DNA from: Branchiostoma lanceolatum
Lineage: Eukaryota > Chordata > Leptocardii > Amphioxiformes > Branchiostomatidae
Direction: 5' to 3'
NCBI RefSeq assembly: GCF_035083965.1
Contig: NC_089740.1
Span: forward strand, 15,719,552-15,783,551
DNA length: 64,000 nt
Shown: positions 56,720-64,000 of the stretch, one piece after another
How positions within the stretch are numbered: the stretch's first letter is position 1
Layout: each line of letters begins with the position of its first letter
Position numbers and translations under genes: made by a program
Notes under the pieces: generated by a model
Told to the model about the DNA's origin: nothing
What the model saw: only the letters and a program-made list of their open reading frames with translations
The model's database searches: none

Positions 56720-59700
56720 ATGGGCTGGTCCGCAGTGGTCGTGCTAGTCGCCGTGGCGTTGTGCTGTGAGGTAAGGCCTGATTTCCTGATTTCAGAATGT
56801 CCCTGTTTACAATAGAAGGGAAACTGTTTTATTTTACTTGTTTGGGTCCTCTTCATTCATTTGAAAACTGAATTAGGCCAAATGATTCGGTGTCCTTTAG
56901 TACAAGCTATGGATGGTTGAGTTTGCTGGATGCCATTGCTATTCAAGACTCAAAAGTTCTTTCGATAGCACAGAAATACCTGTATCATTCTCATCAGCTT
57001 CATAGTTTGAAAATGAAAAACTTTACTTCTGAACTAAACGTCAGTGGTTTTATGTTAAATGTTAGTCCCCGTGGTGCAAGCGGTAACGCAACCCCACTGC
57101 TTTGCCATCTGGATCAAATTTCGTGGATCCTAGGAAACCTTTGCACATTAAAGAACCCAACACACCTATCAAGAAGAGAAGGGGTGACCCGGTGTGCTTG
57201 GCCCAAAACGCGAGCGGTGGCGAACTGAATTGCACTACCACTAGCTACTTGAAAAAGCATCGTGCTTCACCTCAATTGAGCCTGACTGCTTTACTTACCT
57301 AGCAGTGGGCAGCTGGCAGGGTCGCAGGGCAGCCTGAGGAATTAAAAAAACACTATTGTAGGATTGAAATTATTAGAAAGTTCCACGGTACGTGTTCTAA
57401 AGAAACATCATACATTTCCTGAGTATTCAACAAAGGAGATGGGTGATTACATTATTGTACCTGTTTAATGTTAGTCCCGGGTTAGTTATTGACAGCTGGT
57501 ATTCTCGCAGGGTATGTATTGTATGGAATGTAATAATTAGAAAGTTCTACAACACGTGCCTTTAAGGACGAAAGCACACAATCATTGGGTGTTCAACAAA
57601 GAAGAGGGGTGTAAAACTGCATTTTTCATTCTATTCAAAAGGGTGCGCCCAGTCCTGTCTCTGACGCCGAGAGTCTCACGAGAACTGGCGAGATCGACTT
57701 GGACGACCCCATTTCAGCTGTAGGGTGGACAGGTGTCGTGGATGAGCAACCGGTGGACCTGGCTCCCCTACAAAATAATGGTGAGAGCCAAGAAGCGCAT
57801 GCGCACTATTGTAAATTGAAAAGAAGTTCTAAAAATGAAAAAAAAAGCTAATGATACCTACAGCTTCTATAAAATAGTTCTGTTCATCACTTGTGATGAA
57901 TATAAAGAGAGTCTACATCATCATCCTAACAGCTATTAACATATCTTTATCAACGTTTTCAGCGAACAAGGGAAAAGTACTGCCGGGCTACCCACCCTTC
58001 CCTGAACAATTCAGTGTTCCAAAGAGGCTGTACAACCCTCTCGACCCAATCCGGAACGGAAAGAGGCAACAAAACCCACTCGACCCCATCCGGAACGGAA
58101 AGAGGCAACAAAACCCCCTCGACCCAATCCGGAACGGAAAGAGGCAACAAAACCCACTCGACCCAATCCGGAACGGAAAGAGGCAACAAAACCCCCTCGA
58201 CCCAATCCGGAACGGAAAGAGGCAAGAAAACCCACTCGACCCAATCCGGAACGGAAAGAGGCAACAAAACCCCCTCGACCCAATCCGGAACGGAAAGAGG
58301 CAACAAAACCCACTCGACCCAATCCGGAACGGAAAGAGGCAACAAAACCCACTCGACCCAATCCGGAACGGAAAGAGGCAACAAAACCCCCTCGACCCAA
58401 TCCGGAACGGAAAGAGGCAAGAAAACCCACTCGACCCAATCCGGAACGGAAAGAGGCAACAAAACCCCCTCGACCCCATCCGGAACGGAAAGAGGCAAGA
58501 AAACCCCCTCGACCCAATCCGGAACGGAAAGAGGCAAGAAAACCCCCTCGACCCAATCCGGAACGGAAAGAGGCAACAAAACCCACTCGACCCAATCCGG
58601 AACGAAAAGAGGCAACAAAACCCACTCGACCCAATCCGGAACGGAAAGAGGCAACAAAACCCCCTCGACCCAATCCGGAACGGAAAGAGGCAAGAAAACC
58701 CACTCGACCCAATCCGGAACGGAAAGAGGCAACAAAACCCCCTCGACCCCATCCGGAACGGAAAGAGGCAAGAAAACCCCCTCGACCCAATCCGGAACGG
58801 AAAGAGGCAACAAAACCCACTCGATCCAATCCGGAACGGAAAGAGGCAGGGCCACCCACTCGACCCAATCCGGAACGGAAAGAGGCAAGAAAACCCCCTC
58901 GACCCAATCCGGAACGGAAAGAGGCAACAAAACCCACTCGATCCAATCCGGAACGGAAAGAGGCAGGGCCACCCACTCGACCCAATCCGGAACGGAAAGA
59001 GGCAACAAAACCCCCTCGACCCAATCCGGAACGGAAAGAGGCAACAAAACCCACTCGACCCAATCCGGAACGGAAAGAGGCAACAAAACCCCCTCGACCC
59101 AATCCGGAACGGAAAGAGGCAAGAAAACCCACTCGACCCAATCCGGAACGGAAAGAGGCAACAAAACCCCCTCGACCCAATCCGGAACGGAAAGAGGCAA
59201 CAAAACCCACTCGACCCAATCCGGAACGGAAAGAGGCAACAAAACCCACTCGACCCAATCCGGAACGGAAAGAGGCAACAAAACCCCCTCGACCCAATCC
59301 GGAACGGAAAGAGGCAAGAAAACCCACTCGACCCAATCCGGAACGGAAAGAGGCAACAAAACCCCCTCGACCCCATCCGGAACGGAAAGAGGCAAGAAAA
59401 CCCCCTCGACCCAATCCGGAACGGAAAGAGGCAACAAAACCCCCTCGACCCAATCCGGAACGGAAAGAGGCAACAAAACCCACTCGACCCAATCCGGAAC
59501 GGAAAGAGGCAACAAAACCCACTCGACCCAATCCGGAACGGAAAGAGGCAACAAAACCCCCTCGACCCAATCCGGAACGGAAAGAGGCAACAAAACCCCC
59601 TCGACCCAATCCGGAACGGAAAGAGGCAAGAAAACCCACTCGACCCAATCCGGAACGGAAAGAGGCAACAAAACCCACTCGACCCCATCCGGAACGGAAA

Positions 59701-60760
59701 GAGGCAAGAAAACCCCCTCGACCCAATCCGGAACGGAAAGAGGCAACAAAACCCACTCGATCCAATCCGGAACGGAAAGAGGCAGGGCCACCCACTCGAC
59801 CCAATCCGGAACGGAAAGAGGCAAGAAAACCCCCTCGACCCAATCCGGAACGGAAAGAGGCAACAAAACCCACTCGACCCAATCCGGAACGGAAAGAGGC
59901 AACAAAACCCCCTCGACCCAATCCGGAACGGAAAGAGGCAACAAAACCCACTCGACCCAATCCGGAACGGAAAGAGGCAACAAAACCCCCTCGACCCAAT
60001 CCGGAACGGAAAGAGGCAAGAAAACCCACTCGACCCAATCCGGAACGGAAAGAGGCAACAAAACCCCCTCGACCCCATCCGGAACGGAAAGAGGCAAGAA
60101 AACCCCCTCGACCCAATCCGGAACGGAAAGAGGCAACAAAACCCACTCGATCCAATCCGGAACGGAAAGAGGCAGGGCCACCCACTCGACCCAATCCGGA
60201 ACGGAAAGAGGCAAGAAAACCCCCTCGACCCAATCCGGAACGGAAAGAGGCAACAAAACCCTCTCGACCCAATCCGGAACGGAAAGAGGCAGGGCCACCC
60301 ACTCGACCCAATCCGGAACGGAAAGAGGCAACAAAACCCTCTCGACCCAATCCGGAACAGAAAGAGGCAACAAAACCCACTCGACCCAATCCGGAACGGA
60401 AAGAGGCAAGAAAACCCACTCGACCCCATCCGGAACGGAAAGAGGCAAGAAAACCCTCTCGACCCAATCCGGAACGGAAAGAGGCAAGAAAACCCACTCG
60501 ACCCCATCCGGAACGGAAAGAGGCAAGAAAACCCACTCAACCCCATCCGGAACGGAAAGAGGCAACAAAACCCACTCGATCCAATCCGGAACGGAAAGAG
60601 GCTTTATAACCCTCTCGACCCAATCCGGAACGGAAAGAGGCAACAAAACCCCCTCGACCCAATCCGGAACGGAAAGAGGCTTTATAACCCTCTCGATCCA
60701 ATCGTGAACGGAAAGAGGCAACAAAACTCCCTCGACCCAATCCGGAATGGCAAAAAGTAG
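56720..60760 (+). CDS. Gene D: multicopy amidated-peptide precursor (3 exons, 995 aa)
   Basis: Exons 56720-56770, 57642-57780 and 57963-60760, all GT-AG with matching phases (0, then 1). Exon 1 encodes a signal peptide (MGWSAVVVLVAVALCCE). Exon 2 encodes an acidic spacer (DAESLTRTGEIDLDDPIS). Exon 3 gives a linker ending in VPKR and then 70 contiguous 13-residue units (residues 86-995). Typical unit: QQNPLDPIRNGKR. By eye, prefixes are QQ in 42, QE in 20, QGH in 5 and LY in 3. G-K-R at unit ends is the classic site for prohormone convertase cleavage, carboxypeptidase trimming and alpha-amidation; N-terminal Gln invites pyroglutamate. Predicted product: pGlu-QNPLDPIRN-amide. Deviants: unit 15 ends NEKR, unit 60 NRKR, unit 65 NPLNPIRN, unit 69 DPIVN, unit 70 NSLDPIRNGKK. 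The first in-frame ATG after a TAG at 56504 is 56720. I recognise no known family. Confidence 0.85.
57080..57215 (+). mobile_element. SINE tail relic in gene D intron 1
   Basis: TTAAAGAACCCAACACACC and a GGTGACCCGGTGTGC-like end match the tail at 39440-39495. The head is degraded. Confidence 0.5.
57896..57962 (+). other. Alternative unspliced start for gene D
   Basis: Intron 2 sequence directly before exon 3 is itself open and in frame. From the ATG at 57896 it reads MNIKRVYIIILTAINISLST, a plausible signal peptide, running straight into the repeat. A transcript starting inside intron 2 would give a precursor without the acidic spacer. The spliced model is preferred because exons 1 and 2 are open, phased and flanked by good splice sites. 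Confidence 0.35.
58028..60757 (+). repeat. 39-bp coding tandem array (70 units)
   Basis: The period is exactly 39 bp without indels across 2.73 kb, with unit n starting at 58028 + 39(n-1). Core words are CCCAATCCGGAACGGAAAG and AGGCAACAAAACCC. The unit is free of stops in most frames on both strands, which explains the long overlapping shadow frames. Confidence 0.97.
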
Positions 60761-60964
60761 AAAAAAGCTCACTCGACGTATTCCGGAAATGCTTAAGGCA
60801 GCAAATATATATTTCAGAAGATTAAAGCAAGAAATGATATGTTCGTTAAGATTTGCTTATAAACATCATTGATGCATGTTAGAGTTTGCGAACGATGATC
60901 TTTTTTAGCAGACTTGCAGACCTACCTTGTAATTCTGTTCCTCATTCCATGGTTCATGCTATGA

Positions 60965-60970
60965 AATAAA
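60965..60970 (+). terminator. Polyadenylation signal of gene D
   Basis: AATAAA 205 bp after the TAG stop. Confidence 0.6.
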
Positions 60971-63300
60971 AAGCAAAGAGAAGAGAAAGTGAGTCTCAAC
61001 CATCATTTGTGCACAAAACTTCAATTTTCTAAGATTGAATCACTTTGTGGTAAATGTTGTAATATAGATATTTTTCTTTTCGCTGTAAATCTTGATGTTG
61101 CGCAAAGCACGGAGACGAATCTCTGCGGTCACTGCCAATAGCAATGGATCTGAAGGTGAACTTGAACAGTAAACGTTCTGCCGGACCTTGACCTTAAACC
61201 TGGGGTACACTGCCCTATGACCTAGTAAGAAGGGCTGATCACAAAGTTAGGGCTGCCCATTAATATTGGAAAGCATGTTAAAATACACTGAAACAAGGGG
61301 TTTATAAAATTACTAACGTAAATCTTAATCTTCATTAAAAAGTCTTGTCGACTGAAAAGTCACTAGGGTCCACTTCATAACCATGCAAAGAAAAGAAAGG
61401 GTTGTTCCGCTTCCAGTAGTAAACAAACCCTACCTTTAACCCCATATTTCTGATATTGTATCCATCCGCATGACCCAACAACTCGCATATGTCCTTACAC
61501 CAGTATAACTGGAGAACTATAACAAATTTTCACCAACATGGGAAAGCTTAGACCCATCCTATTCCTTCTCACCCAAAGAGTCTCAAATTGGACCGAATTT
61601 TGAAGAAAAAGAAGGATTTTCAAGGATTTTAGGTGGTTCTATAATCGTTTCCATTTTGGGCCCTCCACTGCGCAACGCAACTTTGACGTCTGCGCAGAAG
61701 CAACGACCCTGCAGGTTGTTTTCGGCGAATGGCAACAGCGAACGCCCTACAGGGCATTGACCTTAGTGAACAGAAGTAAATCGCAGGAGGTCTTATCCTT
61801 TAATTTGTAGAATGGTAACTTCTTTTCTTCGGATCGACTCGTATTATGAGCCCCCAACCCGCGCATAGATTACTGGATATGAAATTAGGTTTTGTCAGGA
61901 ACAAACTTCACACACTCATTAGGGTGCATTTCTCTACCTTTTTACTAGATGGCGCTATTGCACTGTTCAATAACGTCATCGTGATAACATTGTACAGCAT
62001 TAAAGGCATCCAGAGCATTTGATGAGGTTTGAAGCTTGAATAAAAAAACTCAAATTTCTAGTCATTCCTACACATAGTAAGTTCCAATAACACTATACCA
62101 TTAGTAGGCATTACATATCGACAGTAAAGGAGCAAAGATACGATGTCGTTGTGTGGTGAGAACTGATAGAAAATGTAAGACCTAGTAGACTGATCCTGAC
62201 TGTCCATCACAATTAACGGTTCCACCAATGACAGAATGACTGCATGTCCGTCAAATATTTGCATTTTTATGTTTTAATTTTGCATTTCTACGTTTTGGCG
62301 GAGGTGGTTGTATCGGTCAATTTACACTAGGCACGTGAAACTAAAAGATCACCATGTAGCTTATTTTTGTGCCGCTTTTGAGCACCTTTGATAAGAAATC
62401 CGCACACAAATGTGGTAGACAGTGGCATTAAATGTTAATTTCATAGATATTGCAGCAACTGCAATATCTCCAGTTTTTAAGCCTCAGAAAATTCTCTGGA
62501 TGCCTTTAAGGACTATTTTGGTAAGATACGTCACGAAGACAGGTGGAAATATGGCCTTCTTCACGAGCATAGTTTATGCACAGACGTCTAGAGCTGCAGC
62601 AAATATCGATGTGTGAGCCTCAACTGCCTCAGAAAAAGCAGAGCACACATGCAGTGGAAACTAGATTGCGTGCCGCTTGCTCTAGTGAAAAGACATTTGC
62701 GTGATAATAGGCAACAGCTTTGGTTTATGATGAAGATTTTAAGTCGTGAATGAAGCTATAAGACATCCGTTGAGCAATTAAGTGGATTCTACCGTATATA
62801 CTATATCAAAGTACCATAATATAATAGATCAGATTGTGCTTGAAGGGGAACAGTGAACGCCCTACCGGGCGTTGCCCTTTAATATAGCCGGGCCTTCCTT
62901 ATACCAACTTCAATGACTAAAGACGGGGGGCGACACAAGTTATCTGGAACGCTACTACGGTCACGTGTCTCTGACGTCACGTTCCAGCAGTAGACGGGTC
63001 CTTTCCGTGAACAAGGTTGACGGAGTCAGCCGAACATTTGGGTAAGTCCCAATTCCTTCTTGTGTTGGACGTAAAGTTTAATCCTTAATTCATACTCACC
63101 GACTTAAGTTCAGCCCTGCCGAGCCCCTATCGGGCTGAAACAGAATTGCACCGGATCGGGTGAACCAACCTCGGAGCATGCATGCACAGCAGTTATTACA
63201 ACCAACCGGCTTTGGAAGGTGTGTAATCCGATACCCTCTCGGTCAAGGGTGACAACAACAGCGCTAGCTCCCACACGGTAACCCGGCCTGGGTGACTCAG
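60971..63300. other. Downstream intergenic region
   Basis: No gene recognised. Two short palindromes of the form CGAACGCCCTACAGGGC and GAACGCCCTACCGGGCGTT lie at 61739 and 62853, and a GACGGGGGGCG motif at 62922. Confidence 0.45.
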
Positions 63301-63319
63301 CGGTTTTCTCATATAAACA

Positions 63320-63830
63320 GCGGTGCAGAGCGGAGGCGGGGCGGTATGTACTCTTCCCGCGTCTTTATCATGGGGTTGATAGGGGTGGGGAGGACGTCCC
63401 GGGGGTCGGGATGTTCCCCACCCACGGGAAGTCGGTGGAAAAGTGTGGTGCTCTTGTTTTTGGACCATGTTTTCTGGGACCCAGCCAGAATCAGCAGCAA
63501 GACCTTGTGCCTAGCAATCCAAACTTTGCAACCTCTTTATTCTGGGGTTCTTTATGCGTCTGGGAGGTGGGAGATTTCCCCACCCAGGGGAGGTCGGTAC
63601 GTATTCTCCCGTCTTCCTCATTATGGGGTTCTATGGGGGTGGGGAGACGTCCCGAGGGTGGGGGGTGGTGTTCCCCACCCTGGGCAGGTGGTTCCAAGTT
63701 TCCTTCCCGCTCTTTTGATCCTGGGGTTCTATTTGTATCGGGTGGGGAGACAATTCTCCTGGGGTAGTGGTGGCGTTCCCCACCCACGGGATGTCGGTAC
63801 CTAAGCCCTCCCTCTTCTCTATTCTGGGGT
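63320..63830 (+). repeat. GC-rich tandem repeat, about 110-bp unit
   Basis: About four imperfect units share TTCCCCACCC, GGTCGGTAC and ATTCTGGGGTT-like words. Open on several frames but with no consistent protein. Confidence 0.7.
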
Positions 63831-64000
63831 TAATGTTTTATAGTCAAGCCTACACCGGCGACTATTTGCATTTTAAGGGCATTTTGCTAGCCTCCACCAG
63901 GCCCTCTTACGGGCGTATGAATCGTAGGACTCTGCAGAAAAAGGAATGATTAGCCAGTAGAGTCAGTCCACAGTGAAGATCACATTTCGCCCGTTTAGGG
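63831..64000. other. Window end, nothing recognised
   Basis: No coding, repeat or RNA signal seen. Confidence 0.4.

Noticed and set aside
57959-60772. Long minus-strand open frames (up to 937 codons) and a second + frame over the 39-bp array
   Set aside because: The unit is a multiple of three without stops, so several frames stay open. Only one + frame has a signal peptide exon, matched splice phases and processing sites.

Overview
The window looks like nuclear DNA of an invertebrate chordate, most probably an amphioxus (Branchiostoma). The reasons are short exons with canonical GT-AG introns, a tandem cluster of KAP-family NTPase genes, a C-type lectin end, tRNA-derived SINEs, palindromic MITE-like elements, and many minisatellites lying across exon-intron junctions (as I recall, such repeats were described in amphioxus under the name 'mirages'). 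No bacterial features are present. All exon models were assembled by hand from splice consensus, reading phase and paralogue comparison.

Layout. 1-652: 3' end of a C-type lectin-domain gene. 1000-2273: decayed Tc1/mariner-like transposon. 2274-7804: SINE copies, a tandem-repeat block and microsatellites, no convincing gene. 7867-21957: gene A, an 11-exon KAP P-loop NTPase (1178 aa) whose eighth intron carries a young gag-only LTR retroelement in antisense (16624-20083). 25408-35689: gene B, an 11-exon paralogue (885 aa), with a possible alternative first exon at 23738-23837. 39046-51757: gene C, a 12-exon paralogue (735 aa). All three lie on the + strand, keep phase across every junction, and have a Walker A motif, membrane segments inserted before Walker B, and a shared C-terminal half; they resemble vertebrate NKPD1 (KAP domain without ankyrin repeats) more than KIDINS220. 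Around most exons the splice site and adjoining exon end have been tandemly duplicated, giving arrays of decoy splice sites (about 10 copies of the gene A P-loop plus donor, 14 extra copies of the gene C exon 2 acceptor, about 20 copies of the gene C exon 7 donor, and others).

56720-60760: gene D, a three-exon secreted peptide precursor of 995 aa on the + strand. A signal-peptide exon and an acidic spacer exon lead into 70 head-to-tail 13-residue units. Almost every unit ends in Gly-Lys-Arg, the signal for dibasic cleavage plus C-terminal amidation, and most begin with Gln, so the predicted products are about 70 pyroglutamyl, amidated decapeptides (QQNPLDPIRN-amide and close variants). I do not recognise this peptide family; it is the strongest candidate here for an undescribed system.

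60761-64000 has no recognisable gene; the last 0.7 kb holds a GC-rich tandem repeat. The KAP genes probably encode membrane-anchored NTPases; nothing in the sequence ties them functionally to gene D.
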